This document shows positions 32,613-40,465 of a DNA stretch of 64,000 nt, one piece after another; positions within the stretch are counted from its first letter, which is position 1, and each line of letters opens with the position of its first letter. The DNA comes from DASQUK01 sp046726215. GTDB lineage: Bacteria; Actinomycetota; Acidimicrobiia; Acidimicrobiales; VFJN01. The stretch is taken from assembly GCA_046726215.1 (NCBI GenBank), contig JBKPAA010000055.1:1-64000 (forward strand). Reading direction: 5' to 3'. A model generated the notes under the pieces. That model saw nothing but the letters and a program-made list of their open reading frames with translations, searched no databases and was not told the DNA's origin. The position numbers were made by a program, and so were the translations under genes.

Positions 32613-33518
32613 TCAGCCCCTGAGGCGCGATCGCCAGTCGGCAAGCACATCGGCGAGGGTCTGTTCGAGGGGGATAGTCGGGGACCAGCCGGTGGTGCGG
32701 GCGAGGCGGGTGTTGTCTCCCACCAGCACCGGGATGTCCACCGGGCGTTGCAGCAGCGGATCGCTCACCAGCCGCATCGGTCGCTCGGCCATCGCGAGGA
32801 GGACGTCGGCGATCTCCTTGACGGACACGGCCCGGCCGCGGCAGACGTTGTAGACCTCGCCCGGCTCGCCGTGCTCGATCAGCAGCCGGTAGGCGCGCAC
32901 GACGTCGCGGACATCGGTCACGTCCCGCCGCGGTGCCGTGTTGCCGATCGGCACCTCGTCACCGCCGTCGCGCTCGTTGCGGGCGATGCGCGCCGCCAGC
33001 GACGGGGCGACGAATCGGTCGGTCTGGCCGGGACCGAGGTGGTTGAAGGCCCGCACTCGCACCACGGGCAACCGGTGCCCGAGCCAGGCCTGCTGGGCCA
33101 GGGCATCTGCGGCCACCTTGGAGGCGGCGTAGGGGGACACTGGCCTCAACGGTTGCTCCTCGCCGAGGGGTAGCTCGTCCTCGGTGACCCGCCCGTAGAC
33201 GTCCGCGCTGCTCACGGCCAGGACCCGCTCGGCGCCGGCCTCGCGACTGGCCTCGAGCACGTTGAGCGTGCCCACGGCGTTGGCGAGGAACGTCTCGTGC
33301 GGCGTCTCCCAGCTGCCGCCGACGTCGGCGGCGCCGGCGAGGTGGTAGACGGCGGTCGGCTTGGCGGCGATCACCGCCTCGGTGATCTCGGGCGGGTCGA
33401 TGATGTCGATGCCGTCGACGGTGCGCTCCAGCTGGGTCACCTCGTCTCCGCATTCCTCGAGGTGGCGCACCAGGTGGACACCCACGAAGCCCCCGGCTCC
33501 GGTGACGAGCGCTCTCAC
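32613..33518 (-). CDS. rmd: GDP-4-keto-6-deoxy-D-mannose reductase-like epimerase/reductase
   Basis: 301-residue SDR. RALVTGAGGFVGVHLVRHL is the nucleotide site, YHLAGAADVGGSW, VSSADVYG, catalytic YAASKVAAD (YxxxK), and the RAFNHLGPGQ segment are characteristic of RMD, which makes GDP-D-rhamnose. It is upstream of gmd on the same strand, so the pair can form a GDP-rhamnose pathway. GTG 33518 has TACGAT 8 nt upstream. Other 4-ketohexulose reductases are possible. Confidence 0.8.
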   Translation of the reverse strand: MRALVTGAGGFVGVHLVRHLEECGDEVTQLERTVDGIDIIDPPEITEAVIAAKPTAVYHLAGAADVGGSWETPHETFLANAVGTLNVLEASREAGAERVLAVSSADVYGRVTEDELPLGEEQPLRPVSPYAASKVAADALAQQAWLGHRLPVVRVRAFNHLGPGQTDRFVAPSLAARIARNERDGGDEVPIGNTAPRRDVTDVRDVVRAYRLLIEHGEPGEVYNVCRGRAVSVKEIADVLLAMAERPMRLVSDPLLQRPVDIPVLVGDNTRLARTTGWSPTIPLEQTLADVLADWRSRLRG

Positions 33519-33526
33519 GGGCGGTC

Positions 33527-33532
33527 ATCGTA
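33527..33532 (-). promoter_or_regulatory. -10 box of the rmd-gmd-cofD-cofE operon
   Basis: TACGAT on the minus strand, 8 nt before the rmd GTG at 33518. It lies in the 22-nt gap after the upstream glycosyltransferase stop. Confidence 0.4.
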
Positions 33533-33540
33533 GGTGGTCG

Positions 33541-34650
33541 TCAGTGGGCGGCCGCGACCCGGCGCAGCAGGGCAGCGCAGCGCTCGGCGGTCGTGTCCCA
33601 GCTGAGCCGGGCCACCGCCTCGCGGCCGCGGGCCACCAGCGCCCGGCGGTGGTCGTCGTCGTCCAGCACCCGCGCCAGGCCGGCAGCCAGGGCCTCGGCA
33701 TCGCCGACGGGCACGAGGTCGGCCCCGGACCCCACGACCTCGGGAAGGGATCCGGTCTCCGTGGCCACGACGGGCACATCCGCGCTCATCGCCTCGAGCG
33801 GCGGGAGACCGAAGCCCTCGTAGATCGACGGGTAGGCGTAGACCGACGCGCCACGCAGCAGTGCCTCGCGGTCGTGGTCGGAGACCCAGCCCAGGCGCAC
33901 GATCCGTGCCCGGTGCCGCGAGCCGCGGATCGCGTGGTCGAGTGCCTCCGCCCCCCAGCCGTCCTGCCCCGCCAGCACCAGCCGGACGTCGGGGTCATCA
34001 TCGCCGACCAGTCCGAAGGCCCGCACCAGGGTGGGTAGGTCCTTGCGCGGTTCGACCGTGCCCACGGCCAGGACATAGCGGTCACACCCCACCAGCCGCG
34101 GCCCCGCGCTGGCGTCGCCCGGCGCCACTGGACGGACGCCCAGGGGAATGGTGACGACCCGGTCCGGATCGACCCGGAAGTGGTCGGTCACCTCGTTCCG
34201 CACGAACGACGACGGCGTTTGCACCCATGCGCCCCGATCGAGCGCCCGCTGGATCAACCGCGGGTAGGCGAGCGTGTCGGCCGTTGCCAGCCGGGGGAAG
34301 TGCACGGTGGTGAGATCGTGGACGGCGACGAGAGCCGCCGCCCGTGTGGGCGGCACCACGTAGTTCGGGCCCCAGACGACGTCGTGCCGGCCGATCCACA
34401 GGTCGATGCGCGGGTGGTCGGCACGCTTCCACAGCGCCCGCAGCGGCCGGGCGGCCATGGGGCGGTCCACGACGGCGACGTTCGGCGGCACGGCCGACGA
34501 CAGGCGCCCGCGCCCCCGCCACGTCACCGCGAACGCCGTCAACGCCAGGTCGTCACGGCTCGCCAGCCGCCGAGTCGTCTCGATCGCGAACACGCCCACG
34601 CCGGTCTGGGCCGTGAGCAGCGACGTCAGATCGACGGCGACGCGCAGCAC
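33541..34650 (-). CDS. Glycosyltransferase family 4 protein
   Basis: 369-residue GT4 enzyme. N-terminal RVAVDLTSLLTAQTGVGVF, VWGPNYVVPP, AVHDLTTVHFP, then YVLAVGTVEPRKDLPTLVRAF, AGQDGWG and YEGFGLPPLEAMSADVPVV (E-x7-E). It is probably a mannosyl/rhamnosyl transferase using donors made by adjacent genes, but the substrate is unread. GTG 34650 lies one base after the stop of a 51-residue membrane-type gene, so the two are co-translated. Confidence 0.82.
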   Translation of the reverse strand: MLRVAVDLTSLLTAQTGVGVFAIETTRRLASRDDLALTAFAVTWRGRGRLSSAVPPNVAVVDRPMAARPLRALWKRADHPRIDLWIGRHDVVWGPNYVVPPTRAAALVAVHDLTTVHFPRLATADTLAYPRLIQRALDRGAWVQTPSSFVRNEVTDHFRVDPDRVVTIPLGVRPVAPGDASAGPRLVGCDRYVLAVGTVEPRKDLPTLVRAFGLVGDDDPDVRLVLAGQDGWGAEALDHAIRGSRHRARIVRLGWVSDHDREALLRGASVYAYPSIYEGFGLPPLEAMSADVPVVATETGSLPEVVGSGADLVPVGDAEALAAGLARVLDDDDHRRALVARGREAVARLSWDTTAERCAALLRRVAAAH

Positions 34651-34651
34651 G

Positions 34652-34807
34652 TCAGGGTTTCGACTTCTTCAAGGCGTTCCGGAGCGCCCGTTTGAGCTGT
34701 TGCCGTTGCACCTGCAGGTGCTGGAACCCGAGGATCCCCAGGCCCACGGCCGTGTACACGGTGTTCTCGACCGTCCTCGAGATGTCGTCGGTGGAAAGGC
34801 GCGGCAC
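34652..34807 (-). CDS. Small conserved-looking protein, 51 residues
   Basis: 51-residue gene. The sequence reads MPRLSTDDISRTVENT, then a hydrophobic stretch VYTAVGLGILGFQHLQV, then a basic tail (RALRNALKKSKP). The layout suggests a single amphipathic or membrane-associated helix with a cytoplasmic basic end. Similar short proteins occur in other actinobacteria, but no function is known to me. Support comes from the GTG at 34807 with TAGCCT 7 nt upstream and tight linkage (1 nt) to the glycosyltransferase downstream. Confidence 0.6.
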   Translation of the reverse strand: MPRLSTDDISRTVENTVYTAVGLGILGFQHLQVQRQQLKRALRNALKKSKP

Positions 34808-34814
34808 GCCGCGG

Positions 34815-34820
34815 AGGCTA
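34815..34820 (-). promoter_or_regulatory. -10 box of the small gene/GT4 operon, formed by element end
   Basis: TAGCCT on the minus strand, 7 nt before the GTG at 34807. Its TAG is part of the terminal CTAG of the palindromic-element relic at 34818-34839. Confidence 0.45.
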
Positions 34821-34839
34821 GTGGACCCTCGCGGAAGTC
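34818..34839 (+). repeat. Relic of the palindromic element (one arm end)
   Basis: 22 nt starting CTAGTGGACCCTCGCGGAAG, identical to the left end of the element at 18676. After 22 nt the sequences diverge, and no right arm is seen before the next gene at 34901. Confidence 0.6.
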
Positions 34840-34884
34840 CCGGATGCGGTTCTGGGGGTCCGCGGCTGCCGACAGGCCCTTGGC

Positions 34885-34890
34885 TACCCT
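34885..34890 (+). promoter_or_regulatory. -10 box for the GT2/membrane protein
   Basis: TACCCT lies 10 nt before the GTG at 34901; no Shine-Dalgarno sequence is present. Confidence 0.4.
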
Positions 34891-34900
34891 CCGCGTCGTC

Positions 34901-37900
34901 GTGGAACCGGAGGAGCAACCGCTCGCCTCCCCACCGGTGCTGGCGGTCGTGGTCACGCACGGACGGCACGCCAACCGGTTCGAAGACCTGCTGGGGGCGC
35001 TCGCCGAGCAGGACTATCCCCGGCTGTCCGCGCTGGTTATCGACGCCGCCGTGACCGACGACCTCACCGACCGCGTGTGTGAGGTGCTTCCCACGGCGCG
35101 GGTGTTGCGCCTCGCCCGCCCCGAGGGCTTCGGAAGGGCCGCCAACCATGTCCTCGACCCTGACCGGCCCCGTGCCCGCCGCTCCGAGTTCTTCGTGTTC
35201 TGCCACGACGACGTGCTCCCGGATGCGGGGGCGGTGGCGGCCCTGGTCGAGGCCGCCATCGAATGGGACGCCGACGTGGTCGGGCCCAAGTTCGTGGCCC
35301 AGGACGACCCCCGCCGCCTGCTGCACGTCGGCCTTGGCGTGGATCGGGTGGGAACCACCATGCCGCTCGTCGAGCCGCGCGAGCTCGACCAGGGCCAGCA
35401 CGACGGCGTGCGGGAGGTCTTCGCTTTCCCCGCCGGGTTCACGTTGGTGCGGGCGGACCGCTTCGCCGCGCTCGCAGGTTTCGACGACACGCTGGATTCG
35501 CCGGACGACGATCTCATCCTGTGCTGGCGCGCCCGGGCCGCGGGCTCACGCGTGCTTGTTGCCACGGACGCCAGGGTGCGGCGCGACGGGCAGTCGTGGG
35601 CCGGGGCGCGGAACCAGGCCCGGCACCGCGTACGGGCGCTGCTGAGCTGTTCGAGCCGGCTCGACCTGCTGCGGGTCGTCCCGCAGGCCTTGGCTCTCAG
35701 CCTGGCTCAGGCCGTCGGCGGGCTGGTGACCGGTCGGCCCGGGCGCTCCCGCGCCGCCGTTGGCGCCTGGGCGTGGAACCTGCTCCGCCCGTGGTCACTG
35801 TGGAAGGCCCGCCGGCGCGTCAACGCGGTGCGGCGGGCGTCGGACCGTGAGGTCCGGCGCCTGCAGGTCCGGGGGCTCATCGGCCCCCGGTTGTGGCTCC
35901 GCCGCATGCGCCGCAGCGGGGCGCCGGCCGATGACCCTGCGGCCGTCGGCCTCTCGGCCCGGTCGGCCGGCCAGCCGCTGCCGGCCGATGACGCCGCGCC
36001 GGCCGACACCGTCGCGCCCTGGACCCCCGCCACCGCGCTGGTCACCACGGTGCTGGCGGGCGTGGTCCTCTTCGGCAGCCGGCACCTCGTCACCCGTTTC
36101 GTGCCGGCCGTTGGTGAGTTCGTCGTCTTCCCGGGGTCCGCTAGCGAGCTGGTGCGCCAGTGGGCGGGCGGGTACCGGTCGGTGGGGTTGGGGACGGACG
36201 CCTCGGCGCCGAGCCTCGTGGGGGTGGCGGGCGGGCTGGGCGCAGTGCTGGGCGGCCACCTGGCCATGGCCCGCACGCTGTTGATCGTCGGTCTCCTACC
36301 CGTGGGCGTCGTCGGCGCCTACCGGCTGCTCCGTCCGACGGGATCGAAGGCGGCGCCAGTGGCGGCGGCGGTCGCCTACGCCGCGGTTCCGCTGCCCTAC
36401 AACGGACTCGCCACCGGACGGTGGTCGGTGGCAGCGGCGTACGCCGCCTGTCCCTGGCTGCTCGGCCGTCTGGCCCAGGCTTCGCGCACGATGCCGTTCT
36501 CGCCCGACGGCCCGCTGCCCACCGTGCGCCGGCCGTTGTGGCAAGAGGCGGTCGCCACCGGGACCGTGACCGCGCTGGCCGCCGTGCTGTTCCCACAAGC
36601 GCCCGCGTTGCTGTTGCTGGTGGGCGGCGCACTGGCGCTGGGCACGCTGTCGGCCTTCGAGCACCGTGGCACCGGGCGCATGCTGGCGGTGTCGGTCGGG
36701 GCGGCGCTGGTGGCGGCGCTCCTGCACCTTCCGGCCCTGGTCGACCTGCTCCGGTCGCGGGCGGCGGCGGATGCCTGGATGGGCCTCGAACGACCCGCCG
36801 GTGCCCTATCGGCGCTCGACCTGCTGCGCTTCGACACCGGTCCCATCGGAATCACCCCGCTGGGCTTCTGCTTGGCCGGGGCCGCGGCGCTGCCGCTGCT
36901 GATCGGGCGCGACTGGAGGCTGGGCTGGGCCGTGCGTGCCTGGACGGTGGCCGTGGCGTGCTGGGTGCTGGTGTGGGCGCAGGAGCAGGGACACATCGAC
37001 GTGCGGCTGCCGGAGCCGGGGGTCTTGATGGCACCCGCCGCCGCGGCCCTGGCGTTCGCCGTCGCCCTCGGTGTGGCGGCCATCGAGTTGGACGTCGGGG
37101 GTCGGGCCCGGCCGGAGCAGCCGTGGGAGCGGGTGGCCCGGCGCTTCCGTTTCCGCCGGCTGGTGTCGGCGCTCGGTGTGCTGGCGCTGGCGGCGGCGAC
37201 CGCGCCGGTCGTGGTGGCGTCGATGGACGGCTGGTGGCACATGCCCCGGGGCCAGTTCCACGGTCTGATGGGCCCGGTCGATGCCGCCCTGAGCGCCGAA
37301 CCCTCGCGGGTGCTGTGGGTGGGTGATCCCGCGGTGCTGCCGGGCGGCCAGGCCTGGGGGCTCGAGGATGGGCTCTCGTACACGGCGACGGAGGCGGCCA
37401 CGCCCGGCGTCGCCGATCTGTGGCCGGCGACGGGCCTCGGGTCGAGCGGACGCCTGGGCGAGGCGCTCGGGCTGGCCAGCGGGGGCCAGACCAGCAGGTT
37501 GGGACGGGTGCTGGCGCCGATGGGCGTGCAGTACGTGGCGGTCCCCCGGGCGTTGGCGCCGGCGAGCGCGGTGGAGGGGGGCGACCGCCCTTCCAACGAG
37601 CTCGGGCCGGCGGGGCTGGCGTCGGCGGGCGCGGTCGATCGGTTGATCGAGGCCCTCGACGGGCAGCTCGACCTCGAGCAGATCGCGGTCGACGACGCCT
37701 TGGCGCTGTACCGCAACGTCGCCTTCGCGCCCCTGAGGGCCACCGGCATCGACCCGTCGGCCTTCGCGGAGACGTCGGTGGCCGCGATGCAGCACGTCGA
37801 CCTCTCGGCGGCATCACCGGTGCTGCCGGAGTCGGACGGCGACGGCCGCAGCTCGCGCGGCCCGGTCCCGGCGGGGGACACGGTGGTGCAGGCATCGTCG

Positions 37901-38272
37901 GCGTCGCACCGCTGGGTGCTCGAGGTCGATGGCCACCGAGCGGAGCGCCGGGACGCCTACGGCTGGGCCGATGCCTTCGTGACCCCCGACGGTGCCGACG
38001 GCGCCGAGGCCGTGCTCGCCTACCGCACTCCGCCGGTCCGCCACGTCCTGGTCGCCGTGCAGGCTGCGCTGTGGTTGTTGGCGCTCGTGGTGGCGCTGCG
38101 CATGCGGTTCGGAGCGGAGCCGCCGTCCGTGCCGCCGTCCCGCCCGGACGCGGCCGATGGCGCCGCCGGCGATCCCGGCGAGGGCCAGGCGGGACATGAC
38201 GAGCGGGCGCCCGAGGCCGCACCGCCTCCCGAGGGCGAGCCGGTGCCGGCGGGGGCGGGGGCGTCGACGTGA
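34901..38272 (+). CDS. Large GT2 glycosyltransferase / multi-spanning membrane protein
   Basis: 1123 residues. Residues 15-240 are a GT-A domain: LAVVVTHGRHANRFEDLLGAL, LRLARPEGFGRAANHV, FCHDDVLPD (metal-binding region), FPAGFTLVRADRF and DDDLILCWRARAAG. Residues about 370-820 hold roughly ten to twelve membrane helices, then an extracytoplasmic region and a last helix near 1055. The next gene, overlapping by 4 nt, is DUF5719; this pairing recurs in actinobacteria near DUF3499 and manB. The substrate is unknown; a role in exported envelope polysaccharide is inferred. GTG 34901 is selected from the -10 box and the GT2 domain start. Confidence 0.8.
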   Translation: MEPEEQPLASPPVLAVVVTHGRHANRFEDLLGALAEQDYPRLSALVIDAAVTDDLTDRVCEVLPTARVLRLARPEGFGRAANHVLDPDRPRARRSEFFVFCHDDVLPDAGAVAALVEAAIEWDADVVGPKFVAQDDPRRLLHVGLGVDRVGTTMPLVEPRELDQGQHDGVREVFAFPAGFTLVRADRFAALAGFDDTLDSPDDDLILCWRARAAGSRVLVATDARVRRDGQSWAGARNQARHRVRALLSCSSRLDLLRVVPQALALSLAQAVGGLVTGRPGRSRAAVGAWAWNLLRPWSLWKARRRVNAVRRASDREVRRLQVRGLIGPRLWLRRMRRSGAPADDPAAVGLSARSAGQPLPADDAAPADTVAPWTPATALVTTVLAGVVLFGSRHLVTRFVPAVGEFVVFPGSASELVRQWAGGYRSVGLGTDASAPSLVGVAGGLGAVLGGHLAMARTLLIVGLLPVGVVGAYRLLRPTGSKAAPVAAAVAYAAVPLPYNGLATGRWSVAAAYAACPWLLGRLAQASRTMPFSPDGPLPTVRRPLWQEAVATGTVTALAAVLFPQAPALLLLVGGALALGTLSAFEHRGTGRMLAVSVGAALVAALLHLPALVDLLRSRAAADAWMGLERPAGALSALDLLRFDTGPIGITPLGFCLAGAAALPLLIGRDWRLGWAVRAWTVAVACWVLVWAQEQGHIDVRLPEPGVLMAPAAAALAFAVALGVAAIELDVGGRARPEQPWERVARRFRFRRLVSALGVLALAAATAPVVVASMDGWWHMPRGQFHGLMGPVDAALSAEPSRVLWVGDPAVLPGGQAWGLEDGLSYTATEAATPGVADLWPATGLGSSGRLGEALGLASGGQTSRLGRVLAPMGVQYVAVPRALAPASAVEGGDRPSNELGPAGLASAGAVDRLIEALDGQLDLEQIAVDDALALYRNVAFAPLRATGIDPSAFAETSVAAMQHVDLSAASPVLPESDGDGRSSRGPVPAGDTVVQASSASHRWVLEVDGHRAERRDAYGWADAFVTPDGADGAEAVLAYRTPPVRHVLVAVQAALWLLALVVALRMRFGAEPPSVPPSRPDAADGAAGDPGEGQAGHDERAPEAAPPPEGEPVPAGAGAST

Positions 38273-39873
38273 GGCGCCCACGGCTGCGGCGCCGGTCGCC
38301 ACGACTGCTGTTCATCGCGTTCCTGGCGGCGACGATCGGCGCCGCCGTGTGGCAGGCCCGCATCGACGAGGGTGGGGGAGCGGCGCTGGTGGGAACCGGC
38401 GACGACGCTTTGGCCGCGACGGCGTTGAACGTGATGCCGGGGATGGCGAGCCACGACGGCTTGGCGTCGACCTGGTACTGCGCGGCGGGAACCGGCGACG
38501 AGGGCGGGATGGCCGATCACACCGTGACCATCCTCAATCCCGGCGTGCGCAGCCTCCATGCGACGGTGACCGTGTACGGAGGCGTGCTCGCGTCGTCGTC
38601 ACCGACCACCGCGGAGCCGCCGGCGCCAGCGGCCGCGCCTCAGGGCGCACTGGTGCCCGCGGTCCGCGAGATCCGGCTACCGCCCCACGACCGGGTCGAG
38701 CTGCGGCTGGGGGACGTCATGGCTGCGCCACTGGTGGCGGCGCTCATCGAGGCGAAGGGCGGTGCCGTGGCCGTCGAGCACCGCGTCGCCGGTCCTCACG
38801 GCGTCGATGTGGGCCCCTGCAGCTCGGCCACCGCGCCGGTGTGGCACCTGGCCTTGGGCACCACCACGCGTGACGCCCGCGAGGTGGTCGTGCTGTTCAA
38901 CCCGTTCCCCACGGATGCCATCGTCGACGTCAGCTTCGACACCGATGACGGACCCCGCGAACCGGTGCGCTTCCAGGGTTTCCCGGTGGCGGCGGGCAGC
39001 GTCGTGGGGGTCGACGTCGGCGACGACGTCGCCCGCGAGGCTCAGGTCTCGGCCACGCTGCGGGCTCGGACCGGGCGGGTGATCGTCGAGCGCCTGCAGG
39101 AGTTCGACGGCAGCCTTGGCCCCGAGGGCCTCGCCGTGGCGATGGGGGTGCCGGGGGCGTCGCTGGCCTGGGCGTTCGCCGACGGCGCGGTCGACGATGG
39201 CCGCACCGAGCGGATCGTCATCTACAACCCGAGCGACGGGCGCGCCGAGGTCGAGGTGAGCGTCCTCGCCACGACCGACGAGCCGGCGCCGGAGCCACAG
39301 CCCTTTCGATTGAGCGTCAGGGCCGGGGCTTTCACGGTCGTCGACTACGGCGCGGAGGAGCGGATAGCCGCCGGCGTCGGGCACGCCACCTTGGTGCGCT
39401 CCACCAACGGCGTACCGGTCGTGGCCGAGCGGGCCCTGACGCAGTCGGTGGAGCCGGACGACGACGACGGCGGTGACGAACGGACCGCTGACATCGCGGC
39501 CGGACCGGGCGCGGCGCTGGCGGCGACCCGGTGGGCGTTCCCGTCTTCGGTGGATGGCGATGAGGCGGCGGCGGAGTTCGTGGTGTTCAACCCCGACCGC
39601 GTGCGGTCGGTTCGGGTGACGCTGGTCGCCGTCGGCGGCGGGCGGGAGAGCCCGGCGGGAGGCGCCCGGGACGTGGCGGTGGCGCCCCGTGAGCGGGTCA
39701 CGTTCGTAGGTGACGCGGTCCCCGGGGGTGGGTGGTCGTGGCTGGTCGACGCGGACGGGCCCGTCGTAGCCGAGCGGACGGTGGTGGGACGGGACGGCCT
39801 CCGGCTGGCGACCGGCCCCGGACTCCCGAGCGCGGAGGGCGCGGTTCCGCTGCGGGAGCTGCTGGGCGGCTGA
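38269..39873 (+). CDS. DUF5719 family secreted/anchored protein
   Basis: 534 residues. An Arg-rich N-terminus and one hydrophobic helix (LLFIAFLAATIGAAVW) form a signal anchor; the rest should be extracytoplasmic. Repeated beta-rich modules follow, each with a phrase like VTILNPG, VVLFNPFP, IVIYNPSDG and FVVFNPDR, at about 110-140 residue spacing, and a WYCAAGTG motif near residue 65. This is the DUF5719 pattern; its function is unknown. It overlaps the preceding GT2/membrane gene by 4 nt (GTGA), so the two probably form one envelope-glycan module. Confidence 0.8.
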   Translation: MRRPRLRRRSPRLLFIAFLAATIGAAVWQARIDEGGGAALVGTGDDALAATALNVMPGMASHDGLASTWYCAAGTGDEGGMADHTVTILNPGVRSLHATVTVYGGVLASSSPTTAEPPAPAAAPQGALVPAVREIRLPPHDRVELRLGDVMAAPLVAALIEAKGGAVAVEHRVAGPHGVDVGPCSSATAPVWHLALGTTTRDAREVVVLFNPFPTDAIVDVSFDTDDGPREPVRFQGFPVAAGSVVGVDVGDDVAREAQVSATLRARTGRVIVERLQEFDGSLGPEGLAVAMGVPGASLAWAFADGAVDDGRTERIVIYNPSDGRAEVEVSVLATTDEPAPEPQPFRLSVRAGAFTVVDYGAEERIAAGVGHATLVRSTNGVPVVAERALTQSVEPDDDDGGDERTADIAAGPGAALAATRWAFPSSVDGDEAAAEFVVFNPDRVRSVRVTLVAVGGGRESPAGGARDVAVAPRERVTFVGDAVPGGGWSWLVDADGPVVAERTVVGRDGLRLATGPGLPSAEGAVPLRELLGG

Positions 39874-39979
39874 CCGGCGTCCCAAGGCCCATCTCAAGCT
39901 GCATCGGCTCCGGGCCAACGATCCAGTCTCCGGAAGCCGAGGTTGGATCGGTCGAGGGCCGAGGTGCGACCATCGGGGA

Positions 39980-40462
39980 GTGGAGCGCGTGGTCCTGGTC
40001 GTGCTGCTGGCGGTGGCGGCCGTCGCGGTGGCGCTGCTGATCGAGCGCCGCCGTCGTCCGCCGGCACCCACGAACCTGCGCCACTCGCTGCCCGAGCAGC
40101 TCGACCGGCGCGACTTCGAACGCCCCGACGCCCCCTGGCTGGTGGCGGTGTTCACGTCGGCGACGTGCGACACCTGCGGCGGCGTCTGGGACAAGGCCAG
40201 GCTCCTGGCGAGCGACGAGGTGATCGTGCAGGACATCGAGGCCGCGGCCGCCCGCGAGGTCCATCGCAAGTACGCCATCGACGCCGTCCCCGCGGTGGTG
40301 ATCGCCGACGGGTCGGGTGCGGTTCGGGCCGGGTTCCTCGGTCCCGTCACCGCCACCGATCTCTGGGCCACGGTTGCGGAGCTGCGGGCCCCGGGCACCC
40401 TCCCCGCCGAGGGCTGCGACCACGGGCTGTCCCGGCAGGCCGGCGCCGATCCCGCCGCCTGA
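39980..40462 (+). CDS. Thioredoxin-like protein, membrane anchored
   Basis: 160 residues. An N-terminal hydrophobic helix (VLVVLLAVAAVAVALLI) is followed by a thioredoxin-fold domain with TSATCDTCGGVWDKA (CxxC = CDTC) and the cis-Pro segment IDAVPAVVIADGSG. It probably handles thiol/disulfide exchange outside the membrane or at its face; the partner is unknown. The start at GTG 39980 is not supported by a ribosome-binding site. It lies 106 nt after DUF5719 and ends 3 nt before the convergent ABC permease stop. Confidence 0.75.
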   Translation: MERVVLVVLLAVAAVAVALLIERRRRPPAPTNLRHSLPEQLDRRDFERPDAPWLVAVFTSATCDTCGGVWDKARLLASDEVIVQDIEAAAAREVHRKYAIDAVPAVVIADGSGAVRAGFLGPVTATDLWATVAELRAPGTLPAEGCDHGLSRQAGADPAA

Positions 40463-40465
40463 CCC

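Noticed and set aside
39874..39979. A small RNA or gene in the 106-nt gap after DUF5719
   Set aside because: No start, hairpin with T-tract or conserved motif was visible; nothing can be supported.
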